Below are positions 8,388 through 16,592 of a stretch of DNA of 64,000 nucleotides, piece by piece. This DNA comes from Planctomycetota bacterium (GTDB taxonomy: Bacteria > Planctomycetota > Planctomycetia > Pirellulales > Lacipirellulaceae). How positions within the stretch are numbered: position 1 is the first letter of the stretch; the number at the start of each line of letters is the position of its first letter. The stretch is taken from contig JAKOXH010000036.1 of assembly GCA_029781135.1 (NCBI GenBank), positions 1 through 64,000 of the forward strand, read 5' to 3'. The position numbers and the translations under genes are program-made. The notes under the pieces are model-generated. The model ran no database searches. It had not been told where the DNA came from and saw nothing but the letters and a program-made list of their open reading frames with translations.

Positions 8388-9737
8388 CTAATCCGCATCC
8401 ATCCGCCCGAATAAGAACTCCTTGATCACGCGCCAAATCGCCAGCATGAAGCCGAGAAGAGCCAGACAGATCACGAGCGCGGCCGGCACGAGAGGACCGG
8501 GTTCAAACAGCGGCTGCGCCCACATCCAGATTGCCGCCCAATCGACCACCACCGCGGCAGTTCCCAAACACAAGAACGGCCCGTAGGGAATGACATCATC
8601 ACGCCGCAAAATGAATTGGCCGATGCCGACGAGCAAACCGGCAAATGGCGCCAAGAAGAAGGCGATGAGGCACGCCTGCCAGCCAAGGAACGTGCCGATC
8701 ATCATCATGAGCGTGACGTCGCCGAAGCCCATGGCCTCGCGCCGTAGCGCCGCCGTGCCGATGAGCCGCACGGCCCACACGAGCCCGCCGCTACCCACCA
8801 GCCCGATGAGTGCCGTCAGCAACCCCGCCCAGCGCTCGCTCCCCAACAGCCAGACGGCGGCAATTACCACCGTACCTTCAACTAACAGTACGAGCAACGG
8901 CCCGCGAGCAAATTCCCGCCGCACGCGCAAATAAATTAGCTGCAGCGCAAGCAGCGGTCCACGTCGTCCGCGCCAAATTCGCGGCGCGAGCGCAAAGCAC
9001 CACAGCCAATAGCAACCGAGCGCGACAGCCAACGAAGGCCACTGGCGCGGAGCGCCCCACGTCGGCGGCCAATCGCGCGGGGCAACCGCCGTCGTCGGCT
9101 CGAGCCATAAGGTGCCTCCATTGGGCCCCATTGCTGGCACGCCGTTGACCAGAACAAGTTTCTGTGCCGGAGGTCCATTAGGTTGCGGCTGCCCAGCGCG
9201 CTCAGCCACATTTGGCAGCAGCGACATCGGCACCGCCACGGCCAGCGCCAAGCCAAGTAGCGTGCCGGGAATCGTGATCGCATCGGGAATGATCTTCTCA
9301 TCGATATCAATGAACGAAGCCGCCAGCATCAAGCACAACAAAATCGCATGACTGATGAACTGCCAATGGACGGCCCAAAGCGGCGGCACGATCGCCACGC
9401 CAAAGAGCTGGCCGCGAACTAGCGCCAGTCGCTCGATTTCCCACCAATATAGTGCCGCGAGCGCGGCCCCCAGGGCAATCTCGAGGAGCAGCGGCCGCAC
9501 CCAGAACCGCGGCCCGTGTACCGCCGATTCGCGTCTAAGGCCAAACCACCCAAGAATCGGGACGCGATCAAGCGTGCTCCGGATGCGTCCACCAACTTCT
9601 CCCCGCCACCAAGGTGAAATTGGTCGCGGCGTCCAGGCCAGGCTGTAGATGGCCCAATTCACCCGCGAGCCAAGACTCGCGCCGGCAATGAATACAATGA
9701 TCAAACGAACGGCCAACGGAAGCATTGCACCATCCAT
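8388..9737 (-). CDS. Type IV prepilin peptidase / leader peptidase (A24 family)
   Basis: 449 residues, longer than the usual 250-300 because a ~90-residue loop (about residues 165-260) separates the two halves. The first catalytic Asp lies in SFIDIDEKIIPD and the second in the GxGD-like motif MGFGDVTLMMMIGTFLGW. About eight membrane segments are present. The N-terminal cytoplasmic methylase-type domain is recognisable by position (RVPILGWFGLR) but lacks an obvious zinc-binding CxxC pair. It processes prepilin-like leaders (DUF1559 proteins of planctomycetes carry such leaders) at the inner membrane. It precedes nothing of the pilus machinery here; the neighbour upstream is aroK. Confidence 0.85.
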   Translation of the reverse strand: MDGAMLPLAVRLIIVFIAGASLGSRVNWAIYSLAWTPRPISPWWRGEVGGRIRSTLDRVPILGWFGLRRESAVHGPRFWVRPLLLEIALGAALAALYWWEIERLALVRGQLFGVAIVPPLWAVHWQFISHAILLCLMLAASFIDIDEKIIPDAITIPGTLLGLALAVAVPMSLLPNVAERAGQPQPNGPPAQKLVLVNGVPAMGPNGGTLWLEPTTAVAPRDWPPTWGAPRQWPSLAVALGCYWLWCFALAPRIWRGRRGPLLALQLIYLRVRREFARGPLLVLLVEGTVVIAAVWLLGSERWAGLLTALIGLVGSGGLVWAVRLIGTAALRREAMGFGDVTLMMMIGTFLGWQACLIAFFLAPFAGLLVGIGQFILRRDDVIPYGPFLCLGTAAVVVDWAAIWMWAQPLFEPGPLVPAALVICLALLGFMLAIWRVIKEFLFGRMDAD

Positions 9738-9752
9738 GCGAATTGCCGCGGG

Positions 9753-10277
9753 TTACAGCCGAGCGGCAATCTCATCCGCCACCTGGGCCACTGTTTTTCC
9801 CTCAGTATTCACGATCAGCGTAGCACATTCCCGGTACAGCGGCATACGCTGGTTTAGGAGCTTCTCGATTTCGGTGCGCCCGCCAGTGGATGTCAAGTTC
9901 GGCCGCCGGCTAGCTGTCGCTTCATCGGCTGCGAGCCGTGCCACGATCGAATCGACGCTGGCCGTCAGCCACACCACCGGCCCCGCGCTACGAATCGCGC
10001 TGCGGTTTGAAACCCGCAGAACGGCTCCGCCTCCTAGCGCTACGATTGACCCCGCCCTGCTACTCAATTCCTCAATAACCGCTGCTTCCAGATCGCGAAA
10101 CGCCGCCTCGCCATCATCGCCGAAAATTTCGGCGATCGACTTCCCCGCCCGTTGCTCGATCACATCATCGGCATCGAGCCAATCGCATTTCAGCCGCGCC
10201 GCCAACTCTCGTGCGACCGACGTTTTACCCGTGCCGCGGTAGCCGATCAAGAAAACAGGCGAACTGGTGGTGTGCAT
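9753..10277 (-). CDS. aroK: Shikimate kinase
   Basis: 174 residues. The N-terminal Walker A is GYRGTGKTSVA, followed by the shikimate-binding DADDVIEQRAGKSIAEIF, the lid region and the adenine-binding part. It phosphorylates shikimate at the 3-hydroxyl using ATP, step five of the shikimate pathway. The ATG at 10277 is preferred: AGGA lies eight bases upstream and the P-loop comes at the usual place; the frame stays open to 10331 without family similarity. It lies 68 bases downstream of aroDE in the same direction, so aroDE and aroK probably form one transcription unit. Confidence 0.95.
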   Translation of the reverse strand: MHTTSSPVFLIGYRGTGKTSVARELAARLKCDWLDADDVIEQRAGKSIAEIFGDDGEAAFRDLEAAVIEELSSRAGSIVALGGGAVLRVSNRSAIRSAGPVVWLTASVDSIVARLAADEATASRRPNLTSTGGRTEIEKLLNQRMPLYRECATLIVNTEGKTVAQVADEIAARL

Positions 10278-10345
10278 GATGTTCGTCCTGCTCGCGGCGG
10301 CAGCGGAAGCAGCCTCGCCGTCCCCGCACAAATGGAGCTAGCGGT

Positions 10346-11836
10346 TCAATACTTCACGGGACCAATCGCGCGCTTGAGCGTCTCACGCATCAGCCCCTCC
10401 GGCGCTTCCTGGCCCGTAAACAGCAAGTACTGTAGCGCCGCCTGCCGGATGAACATTTCGACGCCCGTAACAATCCGGCAACCATGCGACGCGGCCTCCT
10501 TTAAGAGCAACGTCGACTCGGGGTTATAAACCGTATCGAATACGACCATCGTCGGCTTGATATTCGCCTTGCTGAACGGCGATTCATCGACATTCGGGTG
10601 CATGCCGACCGGCGTACAATTCACCACGATATCCGTCGGCACGTGCCGAGCTTGCCACTCCACGCATTTGCCGCCGAACGTATCGGCCAAGACTTGTGCC
10701 CGCGATCGAGTCCGACTCGCAATGGTTGTCTTTGCGCCGCGGCGCTGCAAACCGTACATCACGGCTCGGGCGACGCCACCTGCGCCCAGCACCAACACTT
10801 TTTTGTCATGCAGCGGGCTCGGCGTACCCGGCAGGGCCGCGCCGCCCAAGGCATGCTCTAAGCAGTCGATCGCCGCCTTGTAATCGGTGTTGTAACCGAG
10901 CACTTCCTCATCCTTGAACAGCACCGTATTTACCGCTCCAATGCCTTTCACCGCGGGATCGACTTTCGTCAAAAACTTGGCGATCGCTTCCTTGTGCGGA
11001 ATGGTGACGCTGAGGCCTTTAATACCGAGACGATTTGAATCCTCCATGAACTGGCCCAGCCCATCGAACGGCACGCGGAACGGCACGTAAACGGCATTGA
11101 TACCCGCTTCGCCGAACGCCGCATTGTGAATTTGCGGACTTAAACTGTGCCCGACGGGGTCGGCCACCACGCCGTAAACCGCCGTATCGGGCTTAATCTT
11201 GTTGTGCCGATACACATTTACCATTTGATCGTAGCTCAACTGCCCCGGCGCCAGCGCCCGCTCATGATGGAACGTTGCGTAGGTGAATGGCGCGCCGAAC
11301 TTCGGCCCCAGAATTCGCGACGGCGTGCCAATATCTCCCATGCACATGCCGATCGTGGGGCAATCGCTCTCCTGCATCATTTCCAGAATGCGCAAATTAT
11401 CGTGCGGCTGGTTGGCCATCGTCGCGATCTTCACGATGTCGGCATCCAAGGCCTTCATCTTGGCGTGCAACTCGCGCAAATGATCCGGTGTGTTGCGGAA
11501 ATTGTGGTGGCTGATAATTCGCTTCGTCTTGCCGAACCGCGGAATCTGGCCGGCGATGTCGTCTTCCAAGTCGATATATTCCACGCCGTTGGCAATCGCT
11601 TCGCGGAGCATGATCATGCGCGCGTCTTCGCTGCCTGTGTACTTTCCGCCATCTTGTTCGCGGCGCACCGTCACCACCGTCGCGCAGGGTCGGTCCTTGA
11701 GCAACCGCTGGATATTCACTCGCGAGCTAATGTAATCGAGGCGCAACTCGACTAGCTGCGCCCCCTGCTCCACCAGGTGCGCATGCTCAGCCAGCATGTG
11801 CTTGTGACGACTTCGGCCAATACTGACGCAAATCAT
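10346..11836 (-). CDS. aroDE: Bifunctional 3-dehydroquinate dehydratase (type I) / shikimate dehydrogenase
   Basis: 496 residues, two enzymes fused. Residues 1-~220 are a type I dehydroquinase with the catalytic pieces VELRLDY, ISHHNF (His) and ADIVKIA (Schiff-base Lys). Residues ~230-496 are an AroE domain with YGVVADPVGHSLSPQIHNAAF, VTIPHKEA (catalytic Lys) and the NADP fold VLVLGAGGVARAV. The fusion performs steps three and four of the shikimate pathway. Fused AroDE proteins are known from planctomycetes, chlamydiae and plants. The start ATG follows directly after a C-rich array of 7-nt words rather than a ribosome binding site. Confidence 0.96.
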   Translation of the reverse strand: MICVSIGRSRHKHMLAEHAHLVEQGAQLVELRLDYISSRVNIQRLLKDRPCATVVTVRREQDGGKYTGSEDARMIMLREAIANGVEYIDLEDDIAGQIPRFGKTKRIISHHNFRNTPDHLRELHAKMKALDADIVKIATMANQPHDNLRILEMMQESDCPTIGMCMGDIGTPSRILGPKFGAPFTYATFHHERALAPGQLSYDQMVNVYRHNKIKPDTAVYGVVADPVGHSLSPQIHNAAFGEAGINAVYVPFRVPFDGLGQFMEDSNRLGIKGLSVTIPHKEAIAKFLTKVDPAVKGIGAVNTVLFKDEEVLGYNTDYKAAIDCLEHALGGAALPGTPSPLHDKKVLVLGAGGVARAVMYGLQRRGAKTTIASRTRSRAQVLADTFGGKCVEWQARHVPTDIVVNCTPVGMHPNVDESPFSKANIKPTMVVFDTVYNPESTLLLKEAASHGCRIVTGVEMFIRQAALQYLLFTGQEAPEGLMRETLKRAIGPVKY

Positions 11837-11837
11837 T

Positions 11838-11872
11838 GGGAAGGGGTCAGGGGTCAGGGGTCAGGGGACAGA
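11838..11872. repeat. Array of 7-nt words abutting the aroDE start
   Basis: Plus-strand words are GGGAAGG, then GGTCAGG three times, then GGACAGA. In aroDE sense this reads as repeated CCTGACC placed one base before the ATG. The same CTGACCC words stand before miaE at 58598-58611 in the same orientation. Confidence 0.85.
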
Positions 11873-11940
11873 AAATAGCGATTGATGCAATAATGGGAAA
11901 TGGGAGTGGCAAATTGAATCCGTTCCCCTGCGAAATCAAA

Positions 11941-11968
11941 TATCTTACATCTTAAATCTTACATCATT
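11941..11968. repeat. Array of A/T-rich 7-nt words between mutL and aroDE
   Basis: TATCTTA, CATCTTA, AATCTTA, CATCATT: four words in strict 7-nt phase, about 70 bases from the aroDE-side array. The 180-base gap between the two genes holds little else. Confidence 0.65.
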
Positions 11969-12017
11969 TCCCTTTTTAACTCATATCATTCTATTGTGTC
12001 CTCCCCACCCTTCCGCA

Positions 12018-13970
12018 TCAAATCCTCTTGAACTGCCGGTCCAAATCCTCGCGGGTGAAGATCAGGGCCGTGGGCCGGCCGTGCGGGCAATGATGCTGGT
12101 CCTGCGCCAAATGCCGCTGGGTGAGCAAGGCGTCGATCTCCTCGGGCGAAAGCCGGTCGCCGAATTTTACGGCCGCCTTGCAGGCGATCATGTGCAATAG
12201 CTCATCGATCAGATCCCGGGTTTCCGGCTGCCGTCCGCCGCCCAAAAGCTTGTCCACGATCTCACGGAGCACCTCGGCCGGGCTGAGGTTCGCGAGCATC
12301 GCGGGGTAGCTGGAAACGAGTACCGTCTCCCCGCCAAAGGGCTGAATCTCGACGCCCAGCGTGGCGAGTACGTCGGCATGTTCGAGGGCCGCGGCGGCCT
12401 CGGTCGCCGTCAAATCCACCGGTTCGGGCACGAGCAACTTCTGCGATTCCATCGCCCCCGCCAATACCTTCTCGCGGATCTGCTCGTACAGAATCCGCTC
12501 GTGCAGTGCGTGCTGGTCGATGACTTCCAAGCCGATTTCAGTTTCCACGACCAAATAGCGGTCGTGCACTTGGAGCGCATTCTGCATCGCTGCGAGACCT
12601 CGCGGTGCCGGCAGCCGGTCGTGAACCGCGTCGAAACGCACGTCCGCGTGAGTCGCCGAAAGGGTGCCGCTGCCAGCGGACCCAGAATCATCGGCCGTAG
12701 GCTCCGCTGGGCCGACGTTCGGTCTGGCCACGCCGCTCCCAACATCAACCGTTGCCCGCCTCGGCTCATCGAGCGAGTGCAACCGCAACGGCTCATGGGG
12801 TCGATAAGGCGGAACGCGCGACTCCGTGACCTGCGGAAACGTAATCGACGACTGCTGCGCCACCTGCCGCCCCAATTGTTCTTTCGCCCAGTTCACTAGT
12901 TCACTGGGACCGGCAGAAGCGTCATCGGTTCCAATTGGACCCATGCCCGCTGCGCTCGACGCACTCCCGCGAGCCTGCAAATCGGTCGACAGAAACTTGG
13001 TCCGCAGAGTGCCTAAAAGCAAACTGTACAGCCGACCCGAATCCTGAAACCGCACTTCCTGTTTGGTCGGATGGACATTTACATCCACCAGTTCCGCCGG
13101 CATCTCCAGCCGCAAAAAACAAATCGGCTGCCGGCCGGTGAGCATCAAACCGCGGTAGGCTTCTCCCAGCGCATGTTGCAGTGCTCGATCGCGAATTGCC
13201 CGGCCGTTGAGGAACAAGTACTGCATCCGAGCCGTTGCCCGGCTATGCATGGGGTTGGCGACAAATCCGCTCAGCGATACGCCATCGTTGGAACTATGCA
13301 CTTCGATAAGATCATTCGCCAACTCATCGCCAAAGAACGCGGCGATTCGCCCCCGGATGCTCGGCACGGGCGGCAGGTCATGCATCATCCTGCCATTGTG
13401 CGAGAGCGTGAAATGCACCTGCGGGTGGGCAAGTGCTAGCCGGGTGAGGGCTTCGACCGAATGGCCCATCTCTGTTTGGGCGGACCGCATGAACTTGTGC
13501 CGCACGGGCGTGTTGAAAAACAGGTTCCGCACTTCGATCGTCGTGCCAATCGGACAGCCGATCGGCGCGGCCGGGTTTGCCACCCCGCCGACTACTTCCA
13601 ACTCCGCGCCGCTATCCGCCTCCGCCGTGCGACTGCGAATCACCAGCCGGCTGACTTCGGCGATCGACGCCAATGCCTCGCCGCGAAAACCCAGCGTCCT
13701 AACCGAAAATAAATCGTCGGCCGAGCGAATCTTGCTCGTGGCGTGGCTGGCAATCGCGAGCGGCAGTTCATCGGCCACAATTCCGCAGCCGTTATCGGCC
13801 ACGCGAATCACCTCGCTGCCGCCTTTCTCCAGCGACACATCGATTCGTGTGGCCCCCGCGTCGACCGAATTCTCGAGCAACTCCTTCAACACGCTCGCCG
13901 GCCGCTCGATCACCTCCCCCGCGGCGATCTTATTCACCACACTCGGCGTTAATTGTTGAATACGCGGCAT
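12018..13970 (-). CDS. mutL: DNA mismatch repair protein MutL
   Basis: 650 residues. The N-terminal GHKL ATPase has ELLENSVDAGATRIDV (motif I), VADNGCGIV (motif II) and TLGFRGEALASI (motif III). A variable linker (about 340-450) joins the C-terminal dimerisation domain, which keeps the endonuclease motif DQHALHERILYE (pattern DQHA-x2-E-x4-E) and downstream ACKAAVKFGD and CPHGRPT metal-site segments. This is therefore a nicking-type MutL as in bacteria that lack MutH, rather than the enterobacterial type. It couples MutS mismatch recognition to strand excision. The start ATG at 13970 gives MPRIQQLTPSVVNKIAAGEV, the canonical beginning. Confidence 0.97.
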   Translation of the reverse strand: MPRIQQLTPSVVNKIAAGEVIERPASVLKELLENSVDAGATRIDVSLEKGGSEVIRVADNGCGIVADELPLAIASHATSKIRSADDLFSVRTLGFRGEALASIAEVSRLVIRSRTAEADSGAELEVVGGVANPAAPIGCPIGTTIEVRNLFFNTPVRHKFMRSAQTEMGHSVEALTRLALAHPQVHFTLSHNGRMMHDLPPVPSIRGRIAAFFGDELANDLIEVHSSNDGVSLSGFVANPMHSRATARMQYLFLNGRAIRDRALQHALGEAYRGLMLTGRQPICFLRLEMPAELVDVNVHPTKQEVRFQDSGRLYSLLLGTLRTKFLSTDLQARGSASSAAGMGPIGTDDASAGPSELVNWAKEQLGRQVAQQSSITFPQVTESRVPPYRPHEPLRLHSLDEPRRATVDVGSGVARPNVGPAEPTADDSGSAGSGTLSATHADVRFDAVHDRLPAPRGLAAMQNALQVHDRYLVVETEIGLEVIDQHALHERILYEQIREKVLAGAMESQKLLVPEPVDLTATEAAAALEHADVLATLGVEIQPFGGETVLVSSYPAMLANLSPAEVLREIVDKLLGGGRQPETRDLIDELLHMIACKAAVKFGDRLSPEEIDALLTQRHLAQDQHHCPHGRPTALIFTREDLDRQFKRI

Positions 13971-14005
13971 GGCGACAATTTACCTGATGGCGGCCGTAAC
14001 GGATC

Positions 14006-14139
14006 TCACGCCAAGGCGCCAAGGCGCAAAGAACCTAATCACAAACTCGAACCGCGGATCGACGCAGTGTTTCAAAATTGGCATAAAGAGAGAAGTTGAT
14101 TGCAAACATGATCCTTAGCGCCTTAGCGCCTTGGCGTGA
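14006..14139. repeat. Inverted pair of 8-nt word arrays between mutL and the response regulator
   Basis: The left arm (14006-14031) is TCACGCCAAGG then CGCCAAGG and CGCAAAG; the right arm (14114-14139) is its near-perfect complement built of CCTTAGCG/CCTTGGCG words. The arms enclose 82 bases. The right arm ends six bases from the response regulator stop. Period here is eight, not seven. Confidence 0.75.
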
Positions 14140-14144
14140 GACTT

Positions 14145-15548
14145 TTACGAAAGCCCATACTCCTTGATCTTCCGATAGAGCGTCCGCTCGCCGATACCGA
14201 GCATCTTCGCCGCCTCTTCCCGGTTGCCCCCCGTGACCTTCAATGTCTCCCCAATAAACAGCGACTCGATTTCCGACATCGACTTGCCCACCAACGCATG
14301 CAACCCCTCATCCGGCGAAGCCGCTTCAGCGGCCGGGCCCACCGGCGCCAGTTCCGCCGGCAGGTCATCCAAATCGAGGACCTCATCGATATCCACGACC
14401 ACCATGCTCTCGACCACGTTCCGCAACTGCCGCACGTTCCCGGGCCAATCGAACGCCAACAGTCGCCGTCGCGCCGCCGTCGAAATGCCACGAATGTTTT
14501 TCTGATGCCGTTTGGAATGCTCCTTGATGAAATACTCCATCAGCAGCGGAATATCTTCGCGCCGCTCGGCCAGCCGCGGCAAATCAATCGTCACCACCTT
14601 CAGCCGGTGATACAAATCCTCGCGAAACGCCCCGCTCGCGATGGCCTTTTCCAAATCGCGGTTCGTCGCCGAGAGAATCCGCACGTTCACACGTACTGGT
14701 TCATTGGAGCCCACCCGCGTGATCTCGCCGCTTTCGAGCACCCGCAGCAGTTTGATCTGCGTGGGAATCGGCATGTCGCCGACTTCGTCGAGAAACAGCG
14801 TCCCGCCATCGGCGTACTCGAACTTCCCCTGCCGATCGCTCGACGCATCGGTAAATGCCCCGCGCACATGCCCGAACAGCTCGCTCTCCAAAATGTGCTC
14901 GCTGAGCGCGGCACAATTGAGCGGCACGAACGGCCGCTTCTTGCGCGGGCTGTTCTGGTGGATCGCCTTGGCCACCAATTCCTTGCCTGTGCCCGTTTCG
15001 CCTTGAATGAGCACGGTGGCATCCGTCGGTGCGATTCGCTGGAGCCGCATCACGACATCGTGCATTTGCGGGCTATTGCCGATGACGCCCTCGAAGCCAA
15101 ACCGCTCGTCGAGCCGGCGGTGCAATTCGGCATTCGCTCGTCGCAAATATTGGCTACGGGCCGCGTTCTCAACAACCGCCCGCAACTGCTTCAAATCGAG
15201 CGGCTTGAGCAAATAGTTGAATGCCCCCCGCTGCATCGCCTTGACCGCCGATTCAATCGTGCCATGACCGGTGACCAGCACGACTTCCGCATCTGGCTGC
15301 AATTCCTTGCATTTGGCCAACACTTCCAGCCCGCCCAAATCGGGCATCTTCAGATCGGTCACGACGATTTCGAACGGCGTCGATTCGAGCAGCGAAAAGG
15401 CCTCGCGCCCGCCACCGGCCACCGTACAAGCGAAGCCCACGCTCCGCAGACTATCCGCCATTGCCTCAGCGTGCGCAACGTCGTTATCGACAACCAGCAC
15501 CTGGATCGGTGGCCCGGGACTCGCGGCAGTGGCAGCTTTGGGTGGCAT
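14145..15548 (-). CDS. Sigma-54-dependent response regulator (NtrC/AtoC type)
   Basis: 467 residues in three domains. Residues ~12-125 are a receiver with the phospho-acceptor in [12 protein letters not shown]. Residues ~150-385 are an AAA+ sigma-54 activator domain with Walker [12 protein letters not shown], the sigma-54-contact loop as [13 protein letters not shown] and Walker [12 protein letters not shown]. The end is a Fis-type helix-turn-helix ([23 protein letters not shown]). It would open promoters with RpoN once phosphorylated. Its kinase partner is the gene just upstream (16455-15679), 130 bases away. The regulon is not evident. Confidence 0.94.
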   Translation of the reverse strand: MPPKAATAASPGPPIQVLVVDNDVAHAEAMADSLRSVGFACTVAGGGREAFSLLESTPFEIVVTDLKMPDLGGLEVLAKCKELQPDAEVVLVTGHGTIESAVKAMQRGAFNYLLKPLDLKQLRAVVENAARSQYLRRANAELHRRLDERFGFEGVIGNSPQMHDVVMRLQRIAPTDATVLIQGETGTGKELVAKAIHQNSPRKKRPFVPLNCAALSEHILESELFGHVRGAFTDASSDRQGKFEYADGGTLFLDEVGDMPIPTQIKLLRVLESGEITRVGSNEPVRVNVRILSATNRDLEKAIASGAFREDLYHRLKVVTIDLPRLAERREDIPLLMEYFIKEHSKRHQKNIRGISTAARRRLLAFDWPGNVRQLRNVVESMVVVDIDEVLDLDDLPAELAPVGPAAEAASPDEGLHALVGKSMSEIESLFIGETLKVTGGNREEAAKMLGIGERTLYRKIKEYGLS

Positions 15549-15678
15549 GCAACGATGATAGGCCCCTGCGCGGCCTCGGAAAAGGGGCGACGTGATTCGA
15601 GCAATGTACTCGGTACTGAGTACGCGGTATTCGACTTCAACCCGTCCGCAACGACGTCGATAGTCGGAATCGAGCTAC

Positions 15679-16455
15679 TTACGTCTCCTTGCCGACCAAC
15701 CGTGCCGGCACCGGCAACTCGATCGTGAACTGCGTGCCATGGCCCACTTCACTCTGCACGCCGATTCGACCGCCGTGGGCCGCAATGATCTTTTGGGTCG
15801 TCGGCAGGCCGAGTCCAGAACCGCTCGGCTTCGTCGAATAGAACGCCTCGAACATCCGCGATGCCGTGCGGTCGTCCATCCCAACACCCGAATCGATCAA
15901 ATAGACGACAACCACGTCACGTTCGGCCGCCGTGCGAACGACGAGCTGCCCGCCGTCCGGCATGGCCTGTTTGGCATTGATGATCAAGTTCAACAGCGCT
16001 TGCCGAAACGCCTCGCGATCGAGCATTACGTGCGGCAAATCCGGGTCGAGATACCGCACCACCTCGACGCCCGCTTCCCGCGCCTCGGGCGCGAAAAACT
16101 CGAGCACATCTTCGATCTGATGATTCAGATCCGTCGGCTCAAGCTGTAGCCGCCGCACCTTGGCGAAGCTGAGAAAATCGTCGAGCAGCGACTGCAGTCG
16201 CTGGCATTCACGACGCACGACGTCGACCCGCTTGAGCGCCCGCCGAGCCGCCGGTGTTTCCGATTCACCCAAATCCTCCGCCAACAACTCCATGTTGAGC
16301 CGAATGGTCGAAAGCGGATTCTTGATTTCGTGCGCCAAACCGCCGGCCAGCCGCGCGATCTCGGTGTACTGATCCATCAGCCGCTGCACGGTCGCGGCCG
16401 AATCGTCGAGCGGAGGCTCCAACTTCGGTTCTCGGCTCGACATATCAGCACACAT
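15679..16455 (-). CDS. Soluble NtrB-like sensor histidine kinase
   Basis: 258 residues with no membrane segment and no recognisable sensor domain. The HisKA phospho-acceptor is LAGGLAHEIKNPLSTIRLN (near residue 42), and the ATPase part shows the N-box LNLIINAKQAMP, the G1 box DSGVGM, and the G2 box GSGLGLPTT. Being cytoplasmic and nearly all catalytic core, it must receive its signal from another protein or through its short N-terminus. It precedes the sigma-54 response regulator and the pair surely works together. A second in-frame ATG at 16443 is possible; neither has a clear ribosome binding site. Confidence 0.92.
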   Translation of the reverse strand: MCADMSSREPKLEPPLDDSAATVQRLMDQYTEIARLAGGLAHEIKNPLSTIRLNMELLAEDLGESETPAARRALKRVDVVRRECQRLQSLLDDFLSFAKVRRLQLEPTDLNHQIEDVLEFFAPEAREAGVEVVRYLDPDLPHVMLDREAFRQALLNLIINAKQAMPDGGQLVVRTAAERDVVVVYLIDSGVGMDDRTASRMFEAFYSTKPSGSGLGLPTTQKIIAAHGGRIGVQSEVGHGTQFTIELPVPARLVGKET

Positions 16456-16466
16456 AAACGCGAAAA

Positions 16467-16554
16467 AGGAGACCCGGACACGAGGAGACGTGCGAGAATT
16501 ACAGTGCCTGACGCCCTGAAATCTCCTTGTCTCCCCCTCTCCTTGTCTCCTTGT
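16467..16554. repeat. Inverted pair of 8-nt word arrays between kinase and pnp
   Basis: The left arm (16467-16490) has AAGGAGAC, CCGGACAC, GAGGAGAC; the right arm (16523-16554) has CTCCTTGT, CTCCCCCT, CTCCTTGT, CTCCTTGT. The arms are roughly complementary and enclose 32 bases. The right arm is followed by a short T-run, so it could also act as a terminator for pnp transcripts in neither proven direction. Confidence 0.7.
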
Positions 16555-16592
16555 CTTTTTTATTTACTAACGTCGAATCGTGAGGCCGATCA

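Noticed and set aside
14136-15728. A 530-codon plus-strand open frame antisense to the response regulator
   Set aside because: The minus strand has clear receiver, AAA+ and HTH motifs; the plus-strand product is His/Arg-rich shadow text.
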